From positions 82,780,168-82,844,167 of the forward strand of contig CM063501.1 in assembly GCA_032207245.1 (NCBI GenBank): DNA of 64,000 nucleotides, read 5' to 3'. Source of the stretch: Pardosa pseudoannulata. Its lineage: Eukaryota > Arthropoda > Arachnida > Araneae > Lycosidae. The notes under the pieces were generated by a model that saw only the letters and a program-made list of their open reading frames with translations, ran no database searches and was not told the DNA's origin. Below, piece after piece: positions 23,605 through 33,640 of this stretch; position 1 is the first letter of the stretch; each line of letters starts with the position of its first letter. The position numbers were made by a program, and so were the translations under genes.

Positions 23605-24579
23605 ACAATCTTAGAAATTAATAATCACAACAAATCTATTGTAAAAAGAGCAATTTATACGTTTGTAAACTAGCCACAATAGACTGCCTATCAAAATAAC
23701 GGAAACATATATTCTTAGGCAAATCTGACTTGATGAGGACAATATATAAATGGACATATCAGATTCAAAACTATACATTTATTTTTTCAAAAAAGCATTG
23801 ACTTTGAATTAAACTGATTTCACAAGCACGGATACTTAGCAATTTTACTAAATTTGAAAAAAAAAATTGACCCACCTTGGATGTGATCAATATACCCAAA
23901 AATTTAATGCGGAACATTTGAAGGCCTAAATACAAAATTTCAACACAACCGTTTTTAAGTTATACGAGACACAAACGTGCATAGTTAGGTATATACAGTC
24001 ATCTCTATAAAACTTGTCAAAATAAATACACTGAATGTTATATTGTATAAATATTAAAAATATTAAAAATATTAAAAATATAAAAACTGGTTAAAATTGA
24101 CTGAGACGTATCAAATTTTGAATTTCCGTTCAAATCTGAAGAAAAAAAAATATTGTGATTAGAAACTTGCTTTACTTCGTACAAAGAAATATAAAATATG
24201 TATAAATATTATGAATTTGCGTTCAACTTTAAAACTAGCTTATTTGCTTTGTGGAAAATGTAATATGTATTAATTATGAAGTGACTATAATTCAGAACTG
24301 TTGGTGAAATAAACGACCCAGATTTGATAGCATTGTAGAAGGTTCAACAAAATATTTTAAAGTCAACCATTTGCAATACTCATTTTTAGAAAAATTCTTT
24401 ATTATTCACATTTTATGAAATGCAGGATGTAGGTATTCTTTAACTTGAGAGAAATCTAATTCATTCACCCTGTAAGGTACTAGGGAATTGTAGTTTTGAA
24501 AAGAGCATTGTATTGTAGCGTTCCTAAGTCTTATGAACAAAAATACCATTACGGTGATTCAAATATATATAAGAACTAA
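23605..24579. repeat. block S1 of the tandem segmental duplication
   Basis: S1 aligns with S2 (27366..28334). The first ~470 bp are about 90% similar, with small indels and a local difference near 24030..24080. From about 24079 to 24579 the two copies are identical by eye with no indel (constant offset 3755). S1 ends where a Helitron-like 5' end begins. Confidence 0.92.
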
Positions 24580-24925
24580 TCCCCTATATAATAATAGCCT
24601 AAGGTGTCTGGCAAATTTTTGAAGCGGTTGTACCTGGAACGGATACAGGCATCCATATTGAATTTTTTTGAGTTAGGGTTAGCAAAATTCAAAGCGAGTT
24701 CAAAATCTAAGCCATCCCCCTTTTTTTTAGCGTTTAATGCTATTATTCTCCCCCCGTTAAAAGCAGGCGATTAAATTTATCATTTTCGATACCATTCATA
24801 TATACCACCAAATAATCACTGTCAATATTAAAACCTTTGCTCTCTATCCAATCATGTAATATGACAAGATAAACTAAAGCTGGCAACTAACATACGGTTG
24901 GTAAATAGAAAGAGTTCTCAGCCAT
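24580..24925 (+). mobile_element. Helitron-like element, 5' fragment (copy 1)
   Basis: It starts TCCCCTATATAATAATAGCC directly after A, at a point where S2 (28333..28336) has an uninterrupted A|T. Helitrons begin with TC and insert between A and T. The same 5' end, followed by TGAAGCGGTTG.ACCTGG.A.GGATA, is found at 30935 and 51022. The 3' end is absent because R2 starts at about 24932. No Rep/helicase coding was seen. Confidence 0.5.
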
Positions 24926-24931
24926 TTTGAG

Positions 24932-26700
24932 GCAGTGTTTCTGTGTAACCCTCCAAAAGGAAAAGAAAATCTCTTCTACAGCTGCAACCCGGAACATGAG
25001 AAAGTCCGAGTCTTTCGTCAAGAAGTGGGTAGCACGTTAAAAAGAGGTTCAAAATGATGACGAACGGGATAAACACCGCTCAACGTCAAAATCGAATGAT
25101 AAAGTGATTCTTGCATAATCGATAATAAAGGGAACTGGACCACTTATTAGGTGAAATGCATTTCAGTTTAATATGTACACTACACGTACAAAAGTATTTT
25201 TAACTCATTCGTTTATATTTTCAGAGAAATAGACTACACACTCTTATGGAACAGACTGTATGATACCCCCGTCATGAAAAGATTAAAATTTTAATATATT
25301 CAAATTACCAGTAGTTGCAAAATATTATCATTATAGAATGATTTATTGCTGTATCGGATATTATATAGCGAAGTTTTACTGTAATTTCATTTTAATCATA
25401 CACAAGCTAAAATGAAAATATATTACATTTTTAATTAATTTTGTTGCCATTTGAAACTTCTAAGCTACAATCAATATTAATTAATGATATGTAACTTTAA
25501 AAATTACAGTTATAATAAATATTACTTTTAAGACTTATATTTACTTAAAATCAAATAAAGCCATAGTCGAAGCATAATATTGCTAACCTTATGATGTAAA
25601 AGTTTTTTCTTACTATGGCAGAATTAACTAAAGATAGGTATCGTGTATACTTTGTAAAAGGAATAAAAGCCGTAATGTGAAACACTTCCTACTTAAATAA
25701 CTGATTAGTTTTTGATATGTGAAAACAGAAAAAAATATTAATATACTCGGTTTTCTTATATATATATGCTAAAACTTGTTTTTCATATAAATGTATTTAT
25801 TCTTCGAGAAAAAATTACTTTAATTAACTCACGTTTTTTTCTTTCAATAATGGATATTATTCTTTTTATTCTGTTTCATTCAAAAAATGGAACTGTTTCG
25901 TTTCAAAAAATGTATATTCTATTTTATGAGAACCAATTTCTGATTCATGCTTATCTATTATAGATTCACCAAAAGTGAGTTTAATTTGTTTTTTTATTAT
26001 TATCTCCTTAACGTAATTAAGTAGGAATTTTATCTGAAAAAATATATTAATGTTCTTCTGGAAAATGACTTAAACTGATGCCGTCTTGTATTTTCTGAGC
26101 TAAAAAAAATTAAACTAAGTGCAACTAAGCACAATATGATTGCATTATTTAGTATTTTTACCGAAGTTAGTTTAACATCTAAAATATTCATCAAAGTATT
26201 ATTTAAAATATATAAATCCTGAAATGTAAAGTCAACGGAATCCGTAATAATCCAAATTTTATTTTTTAAGATCAATTCTTAAAATTTAAATATTTTTCAA
26301 ACAGTAAACAAAAGGTATTAAGTGACTTTGATTGAAAACCTGATTCATGTTTTATGAAATATTTTAAAAATATCCACATGAGTTTAATGCTGCTTATATT
26401 TTGTAGATATTTTTAGAATTGGATATCGAAAAAATTGCAATATTTGTTTTTTTTTTTTATAGTCTAAGAAAATTTATTCATAAGTTACTGGATAATTTAA
26501 AACAATGATTAATTCCGATATAAATATGTAGCAACACGTGGTGATTAGATCAACAGACATATGCATTTTTTGTGGCCATATATTTTACCAAACTTTGTAC
26601 CAACCAACAATTAAAAAAGTTTCATTTAATTTTAGTTTGTTAGACATTCTATTCTATTAAACGGATTCAGTTGTATTAATCTAGATTATTTTTTAGCGCT
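24932..26700. repeat. block R2 of the tandem segmental duplication
   Basis: R2 is homologous to R1, starting at TTTTGAGGCAGTGTTTCTG (R1 17423) and ending near the TAGTTTGTTAGAC / CTAGATTA motifs. It holds the decayed Tc1 copy (3' terminal repeat at about 25248..25258). It retains single-TTAA empty sites at 25545 and 26384 and an uninterrupted TTAT at 25244, where R1 carries elements. The ORF 25766..25963 lies in the conserved flank, but its R1 counterpart is not open, so it is not called. Confidence 0.88.
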
Positions 26701-26733
26701 ACAAAAGTTTTTTGTAGCGTAAAAAATAATCTA
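26682..26733. repeat. near-perfect hairpin, ~25-bp arms
   Basis: The left arm TAGATTATTTTTTAGCGCTA and the right arm TAGCGTAAAAAATAATCTA are inverted copies, with one extra base on the left and an A/T-rich loop. The homologous place in R1 lacks it, so it is a recent local inversion duplication or a tiny MITE. Confidence 0.8.
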
Positions 26734-26810
26734 TCCCTGACATCAAGTGATTAATTTGTACATCTATTTAAGTATATATACGTTTGTTGTTGCACTTCAT
26801 TTAACCCCTT

Positions 26811-27141
26811 AAAGTGCACGCTCGAGTTAACTCGGGCTCGCTAAACTGGTCAAACTGTGCACACTCGAATAATTCGAGGGGTGTTGTACTTTATGTTGTT
26901 ATACTTTTTCATACTGAAAAGCAATCGAGAATTGAAAATAACAATGTGAAAGCAAAGAAAAAAAAATCGTTTTAGTGATATTTATTATTTACATAGGATT
27001 GTAAGCTATAACACTCACTTATTAAACTATAAAAAATATATATTTCTTCTAAATTAAAAGTTCTAAATTGTATTTTTTACATTAAAAAATTGATTTTTTT
27101 TGGCTAGCCTTTAAAAAAAAACCTGTGCATTAAGGGGTTAA
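26811..27141. mobile_element. piggyBac-like TTAA MITE (CCCCTTAA family)
   Basis: A 331-bp element lies between TTAA at 26811..26814 and 27138..27141, with inverted ends CCCCTTAAAGTGCAC and GTGCATTAAGGGG. The left interior has the CTCGAGTTAACTCGGGC and CTCGAATAATTCGAGG palindromes. It has no coding capacity and lies in the R2-S2 gap. Confidence 0.85.
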
Positions 27142-27365
27142 ACTTATTTTATTTGAATATAAGATACACTCTTCCCAATTCTTTAATAGAGTATAGTTAG
27201 ACCATTTCTAGAATGTTGTTAAACATGGCAGAAAAGGAGTTAATCAACAAAAATATGTGTGTTGCATTAATTCAAAATTAAAATAAACATTTAAAATTTC
27301 AGGATAATTAAGAATGCAAAGGAAGTTAAAATACCAGAATGTTTAAAATATCAAGGCTATTAAAT

Positions 27366-28335
27366 AATCACAACAAATCTATTGTAAAAGGAGCAATTTA
27401 TACGTTTGTAAACTAACCACAATAGACTGCCTATCAAGATAACGGAAACATATATACTCTTAGGCAAAATCTGACTTGATATTACAATATGTAAATGGAC
27501 ATACCAGATTCAAAACTATACATATTTTTTTTTTCAAAAAAGCATTGACCTTTGGATTCCACTGATTTCACAAGCACGGATACTTAGCAATTTTACTAAA
27601 TTTGAAAAAAAAAATTTACCCGCCTTGAATGTGATCAATATACCCTAAAATTTAATGCGGAACATTTAAAGTCCCAAATACAAAATTTCAACACAACCGT
27701 TTTTTAAGTTATACGAGACACAAACGTGCATAGCTTGGATGTACAGTCATCTATATTAAACTTGTCAGGGAATGTTTATATTGGACATTTTAAAAATAAA
27801 AGTATTAACTATACGTACGCTGAAGTCGCAAAATATAAAAACTGGTTAAAATTGACTGAGACGTATCAAATTTTGAATTTCCGTTCAAATCTGAAGAAAA
27901 AAAAATATTGTGATTAGAAACTTGCTTTACTTCGTACAAAGAAATATAAAATATGTATAAATATTATGAATTTGCGTTCAACTTTAAAACTAGCTTATTT
28001 GCTTTGTGGAAAATGTAATATGTATTAATTATGAAGTGACTATAATTCAGAACTGTTGGTGAAATAAACGACCCAGATTTGATAGCATTGTAGAAGGTTC
28101 AACAAAATATTTTAAAGTCAACCATTTGCAATACTCATTTTTAGAAAAATTCTTTATTATTCACATTTTATGAAATGCAGGATGTAGGTATTCTTTAACT
28201 TGAGAGAAATCTAATTCATTCACCCTGTAAGGTACTAGGGAATTGTAGTTTTGAAAAGAGCATTGTATTGTAGCGTTCCTAAGTCTTATGAACAAAAATA
28301 CCATTACGGTGATTCAAATATATATAAGAACTAAT
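27366..28335. repeat. block S2 of the tandem segmental duplication
   Basis: S2 is the counterpart of S1, starting AATAATCACAACAAATCTAT and ending at AAGAACTAAT. It keeps an open reading frame at 27726..27917 that is disrupted in S1. The segment 27831..28334 is identical to S1. Confidence 0.92.
27769..27917 (+). CDS. possible terminal exon, unknown product
   Basis: After a possible acceptor (CTTGTCAG, ending 27768) an open frame runs 149 nt to TAG at 27915..27917, reading GNVYIGHFKNKSINYTYAEV and ending FRSNLKKKKYCD. The middle (YAEVAKYKNWLKLT) is reminiscent of the C-terminal Y..V..Y..WI helix of chymotrypsin-family proteases, but no GDSGG or other protease motif is nearby, so this is speculation. 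In S1 the upstream half is replaced by an ATTAAAAAT repeat, leaving only the C-terminal part. It could be a decayed gene or a chance frame. Confidence 0.25.
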
Positions 28336-28411
28336 TTCTATATAAGAAGTGGACATTTATTTATGGCTTTATATTGCAAAATTGAAATTATATTTAACTT
28401 TATTTTTTCAG

Positions 28412-28506
28412 TGGCAAAATTATTGGCACACACGTATAAACAACTTTGGAATCTGTTATCCGTGATGCACTCGGAAAAATTCTCAGCATGTGCATCTTTA
28501 AAATGA
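28412..28506 (+). CDS. possible 3' terminal exon, unknown product
   Basis: A strong pyrimidine-rich acceptor (TTTATTTTTTCAG, ending 28411) precedes a frame of 95 nt, ending in TGA at 28504..28506 and reading AKLLAHTYKQLWNLLSVMHS. AATAAA follows at 28515..28520. The arrangement of acceptor, short frame and polyadenylation signal is exon-like, but no upstream exon was identified and the product is not recognised. Confidence 0.22.
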
Positions 28507-28524
28507 TGATGGATAATAAAATCA

Positions 28525-30224
28525 AAATGAATCGAACAGAATTTGAAAAAATAAGTTGCTGATTTTATTGTTAAGTATAAAATAATTCATTTTTGTAGTT
28601 AAACAGCTGTATGTAATAATTTTATATATTAACTAGAAAATCAATGTTAGAATGAATTTCTCTTAGCATATTGCGTTCATATTTACCGAGTTACTTATTT
28701 TACTGAAGTTGTTTTCATGTTTAAAAAAATGTATCTGTGAAACAAGAGCAATTTTAATAATATTAGCTGCAAACATTAAAGAAACCTTAAATTTAAAGGT
28801 ATTTTATATACAAAGAACTTAATAGTAGTAAAGGTAATATGCATTCTGTAGTATTTAGGATTATGAATTGCTACTTCGTGAATATCAGTAATCTTACATT
28901 TACTATTATTTTGGATTATAGCATACTTTAACGATCTTAAAATAATCCTTATATAAAGCCAGAACCTGAATAACTGCTGAGATTTTGTTGCAAACGACCA
29001 CTTTGAAGCATCCCCCATTTCCTATGTTAAAACCGTATATTATAATTCGGTAACGTTTTATTAAAAGTTAGTTTTGACAAATCCACGAGGACAAGCGCCG
29101 ATATATCAATAAAAATTATTTTGTTTTATTTAAATTGAAATCTATAATTAACAAGAAATTATTAGACTAACTGAATAGGTTGTGCAAATTACGGAAACTT
29201 AACAAATATCTACTTTGGAATTTAAAACTTTTGTCCTTTTTAACTTTTATTAACTTTTCTTTATTTTTTAAATTAGAAAAAAATATAACAATATCCATTT
29301 TTACTATATATTCATTTAGAATAAATATATGATTCAATTAGTAATTTAATATATAAGAATGTTTAATAATATATAAGATTTTATTACTAAAATGAGTATT
29401 TTATTTCTATAATTTCAGGTTTTCCTTAAATATATTATATTCCTTATCAAAATCCATTTTTTTAAATTACAGATATTTTTAGAAATTAAAATTTATATAA
29501 ATTAAAATTTACCTATTATAAAAAAATACTGAATTCCTGTGACAATTTTATTTCTATGAATTGAAAAATAGATTTAATTTTATGTGAACATTTTTTTTTT
29601 TTGAAATCTAATGCGATATATGAAAAAACCCTGATGTTATATTTAAAAAACATATTTCTTATAATACTCTTTTATATTAGTTATGATTTAAATATTTCCT
29701 GCCTCTTTCTATATTTTAATTAAAATAATTTTTCCATCTAAATTTTTGTTTATGGTAATATTTATTATGTACCACCCTCTGCTGTGGGAACATGATTTAA
29801 TTCTGCAGAAATTCTTATTACTATTTTGATTATTCTATATGTTTAAAATTATGAGGTATAAGGTTATTAAATTGCGATCCTAATAATAAAATTACCAAAG
29901 TTTTCCTGGTTTGTATTTATGTTTCCTCAGCAAATCATTGCATGGGTTATGATTTTATTGAATATAGTTAAAGTTTAAAAATAGTTTGATAGAGAAGCAC
30001 TAGTTAAAATCTATACTAAACATTTACAACATAAAAATAGCAGCGGTAGCTAGATATTTAGCGGCTGAAAAAGACAATGCAACCTCGTGAAAAGCTACAA
30101 ATATTTGTAAAAAATATTAGATTGAAATATTATGAAATAATAACTGTTGCTGGATAAATTATAGAGTATTATCTAGTTTGAAAACTGTTGCTGCTTCTAA
30201 TGGCACTTGGACAAAATAAACAAC
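28525..30224. other. AT-rich sequence, no gene seen
   Basis: About 1.7 kb with long A/T runs. A minus-strand ORF at 28776..29018 lacks any recognisable motif. The stretch includes poly(T) and poly(A) interruptions only. Confidence 0.45.
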
Positions 30225-30335
30225 ATTTGAGTCTTACGCTACCCTTATAAAGTCAAAGGGTTGCGCATTTCGTTTTAATGAGTACCGCTACGGTGAATGA
30301 ACAACTTTGCTCAAGAAGCAGGGGCCAAGCATGTT
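30225..30335. repeat. fragment of a dispersed repeat
   Basis: It shares CGTTTTAATGAGTACC and neighbouring sequence with the GC-richer segment at about 9470..9540. It is too short to classify. Confidence 0.35.
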
Positions 30336-30424
30336 GCAAACTAGTTAATATAAATGAAAGTGGAATAAACCAGTATAAGTTCCTTTTCTAATTTAGTAAC
30401 ATGATATGTATGGGACATAGTCTT

Positions 30425-30868
30425 CCCCTGAATTCAAAAGCAGGCAGTCCTATCTTCTGCCGTGGACTTTCAATTAATTCCTTTTAAAATTTTCAAGTCA
30501 TTTTCAATCGAGTACGACCAACTGAAGATCATCTGTTCATCCATTTGATCATACAACCCTCTATCCAACCAACTGACTGGATAGGCCCAAGTCTTCTCCA
30601 GATTTCAACAGAAGTCAGTCTTATCTTCGGCTTAGGTTTTCAGTTAATTACTTTTAAAACTTTCAAGCCATTTTCAATAGAGTTCGACCAACTGAAGATC
30701 ATCTGTTCATCCATTTGATCATACAACCCTCTATCCAACCAACTGACTGGATAGGCCCAAGTCTTCTCCAGATTTCAAATTCAAGCAGCCATATCTTTGA
30801 CACAAGATTTTCAATTAATTACATTTAAAGTTTTAAAATCATTTTAATAGAGTCCAATCACCTGAGTT
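30425..30868. repeat. ~170-bp tandem repeat, about 2.6 copies
   Basis: Units share TTCAATTAATTCCTTTTAAA, GACCAACTGAAGATCATC (30516 and 30686), CATACAACCCTCTATCCAAC and CCCAAGTCTTCTCCAGATTT. The first two copies are nearly identical in their second halves. The third copy is partial and more diverged. Confidence 0.88.
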
Positions 30869-30934
30869 TGGGACTTCCTCTTTTCGATTGCCAATTCGTT
30901 TAGCCATGAACATAATTTTGGATATCTGTAGTCA

Positions 30935-32755
30935 TCCCCTATATTATAAAAGCCTAAATTATATGTGCGTCTGTCCTTGAATTTATGAAGTGGTTGCACC
31001 TGGGATGGATAGAGGAATCCATATTTGAAACTTGATGACTTCGGGTTAGCGTAATTAAAAGCGAGTAATGTTCTACTCTATTCTACTATCGATATAATTC
31101 TAAAATAAATTGGTATAAATATGGTACATATCACAGTGAAAAATACTGTAGTCTTTAAAACTTTCGTAATTCACCCCTTCAAAAAGAATAATTTTTTCTT
31201 GCATTATAAAGTCATTTACTTACCATCTGAACTAATTATATCTTATTTTAAATTATTTAAATATCGACTGCATTATTTGACGCATTTAATCACTGAACAT
31301 AGATAATACGTAGCTAATTTTCTTTTATATTTGGCTTAAATAATAGAATATTTACATATGAAATAATTTTAATTTAATCTTCGATTAATTTTCGTTGCAA
31401 TGGAAATTTTATCACCGGTATTAACAACAAATTTGGTCTACCTCCAGGGTGTAGTGGAAATGATAGTTTTATTCCTTTACTTCCATTGATTACTGTGGTA
31501 AAAAAAAAATTAGGAAGAAATTAAGGATAAAAACTTAGCTATGGAAATTTTGAATTATCTTTCTAAATGAATTCAACGTGATTCTAAACTGCATTCACAG
31601 TATCGGAAGACGTTAGATGAGTAGAAAGATAAACAAATTATTGAGCTTGTACGAGATAATTCTTAGCCAAAACACAAACCATTGTTTTATCTGCTTCATA
31701 GGGTACATAACAATTCTGAAAAATTAAAAATTTTACTGAAACCGTCATTAGACGGACCATATGATAGTTCAATATGATTATGAATCCAACCCATCTTAAC
31801 TTTTAACACTCATAAAATTATCTAGATCTGGATTTTTATGAATGATGTATAATTAAACATTTGTCCTTCTTTTCCATACACCTTTTACCTCAATACCTCA
31901 AAAAGTGCTCCTTTAAATAATACCATATCAGAAAATAATGAAGCAGATAAAACCATTGTTTTATCTGCTTCATAGGGTACATAACAATTCTGAAAAATTA
32001 AAAATTTTACTGAACCCGTCATTAGAGGGACCATACCATAGTTCAATATGATTATGAATCCAACCCATCTTAACTTTTAACACTCATAAAATTATCTAGA
32101 TCTGGATTTTTATGAATGAAGTATAATTAAACATTTGTCCTTCTTTTCCATACACCTTTTACCTCAATACCTCAAAAAGTGCTCCTTTAAATAATACCAT
32201 ATCAGAAAATAATGAAGCAGATAAAACCATTGTTTTATCTGCTTCATAGGGTACATAACAATTCTGAAAAATTAAAAATTTTACTCATCCCGTCATTAGA
32301 CGGACCATACCATAGTTCAATATGATTATGAATCCAACCCATCTTAACTTTTAACACTCATAAAATTATCTAGATCTGGATTTTTATGAATGAAGTATAA
32401 TTAAACATTTGTCCTTCTTTTCCATACACCTTTTACCTCAATACCTCCAAAAGTACTACTTTAAATAATACCATATCAGAAAATAATGAAGCAGATAAAA
32501 CCATTGTTTTATCTGCCTTATAGGGTACATTACAATTCTGAAAAATTAAAAATTTTACTGATCCCGTCATTAGACGGACCACACCATAGTTCAATATGAT
32601 TATGAATCCAACCCATCTTAACTTTTAACACTCATAAAATTATCTATATCTGGATTTTTATGAATGATGTATAATTAAACATTTGTCTTTCTTCTCCATA
32701 CACCTTTTACCTCAATACCTCCAAAAATACTACTTTAAATTTTTCTTTCATAAAA
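30935..32755 (+). mobile_element. Helitron-like element, copy 2, with internal tandem array
   Basis: It starts TCCCCTATATTATAA after A, then TGAAGTGGTTGCACCTGG. It is collinear with the copy at 51022 through CAATGGAAATTTTATCACCGG, TGATTCTAAACTGCATT and AGATAATTCTTAGCC. The distal part is expanded into a 274-bp array. The 3' terminus is not identified. Only the 5' TC end and the A|T site seen for copy 1 support the Helitron label. Confidence 0.45.
31675..32755. repeat. 274-bp tandem array, 4 copies
   Basis: GGGTACATAACAATTCTG-type anchors lie at 31701, 31975, 32249 and 32523 (the last with ACATTAC), an exact 274-bp period. Unit joins carry an inverted repeat, GAAGCAGATAAAAC and TTTTATCTGCTTC around a short loop, so each junction can fold. 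Copies differ by only a few substitutions, so the expansion is recent. A single related unit occurs at about 51835..51930. Confidence 0.93.
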
Positions 32756-33393
32756 CTACAAAGGTTTCTTTATTTTAATTTGTTAGCCTCCATATTTATG
32801 CTAAATAGGTTAAAACAGGTCTTAATAAATACTTATATACTATTAATTTGGTTTTACTGTTAATGAAACTAGACATTGAGTATTCTTTAAGCCTAAAAAT
32901 AATCGGCTAGCAATAGCAATCTTTCCATTAATTAAAGTGATATTATTTATTTTTACTTTCATTTCGGAATCTATATATGTAAATTATTTCAAGATTTCAA
33001 ATCTAGTGTTGATTATTTCTGGGAAAGGATACTTATATTTTGATTCTAAACAGTGATTATCTCTGGTTGAATTTTGGTTGAAGTTGAGGTAAACAGTCTT
33101 AACTATGGGAGTGAAATATGATTGTATGCTGTTAAAGAATAAAATCCCCAAGAAAACTAATATTCCAAAATTATTGTTATTTTTAAGTGAATAAACTATG
33201 AAATATTGTTATATGCTGCAACTATTTGTAAAAATGGCAATACGATAAAAAATGATTAAATAGTAAATGGCACTTAATAAATTCTAAAATGTTATCCCAT
33301 TGGAAAACTGGTTAAGTTAATATAAGTAAAGGTATAAACCAATATGCAAAAATTAATATTAAATTATTAAGTGGAATTCTATATGGACACAAG
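32756..33393. other. AT-rich sequence, no gene seen
   Basis: Nothing recognised between the array and the microsatellite downstream of the 33.6-kb gene. Confidence 0.4.
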
Positions 33394-33401
33394 TATGTGT
33401 A

Positions 33402-33449
<48 letters not shown>
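33394..33449. repeat. (TG)n(TA)n microsatellite
   Basis: TGTGTATGTGTGTGTGTG runs into a pure TA tract ending at 33449. Confidence 0.95.
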
Positions 33450-33450
<1 letters not shown>

Positions 33451-33524
33451 CTTCATATTTAGTAACACAAAATGTTTAGAGATTTCAAAATGAACTGAAA
33501 CAAAATTTATTAAATTTAGAAATA

Positions 33525-33530
33525 TTTATT
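33525..33530 (-). promoter_or_regulatory. polyadenylation signal candidate for the 33.6-kb gene
   Basis: TTTATT on the plus strand is AATAAA on the minus strand, about 110 bp downstream of the TAA stop at 33641. A second AATAAA is at 33506..33511. Confidence 0.5.
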
Positions 33531-33640
33531 TTTAAATCAAACGGATGAAAAAATTTACAAACAATAAAAGAATATTTACATATTGTACACATTTAAAATA
33601 TTGCAAATACTTATAATGCTACTCAAGTATCACAGACAAG

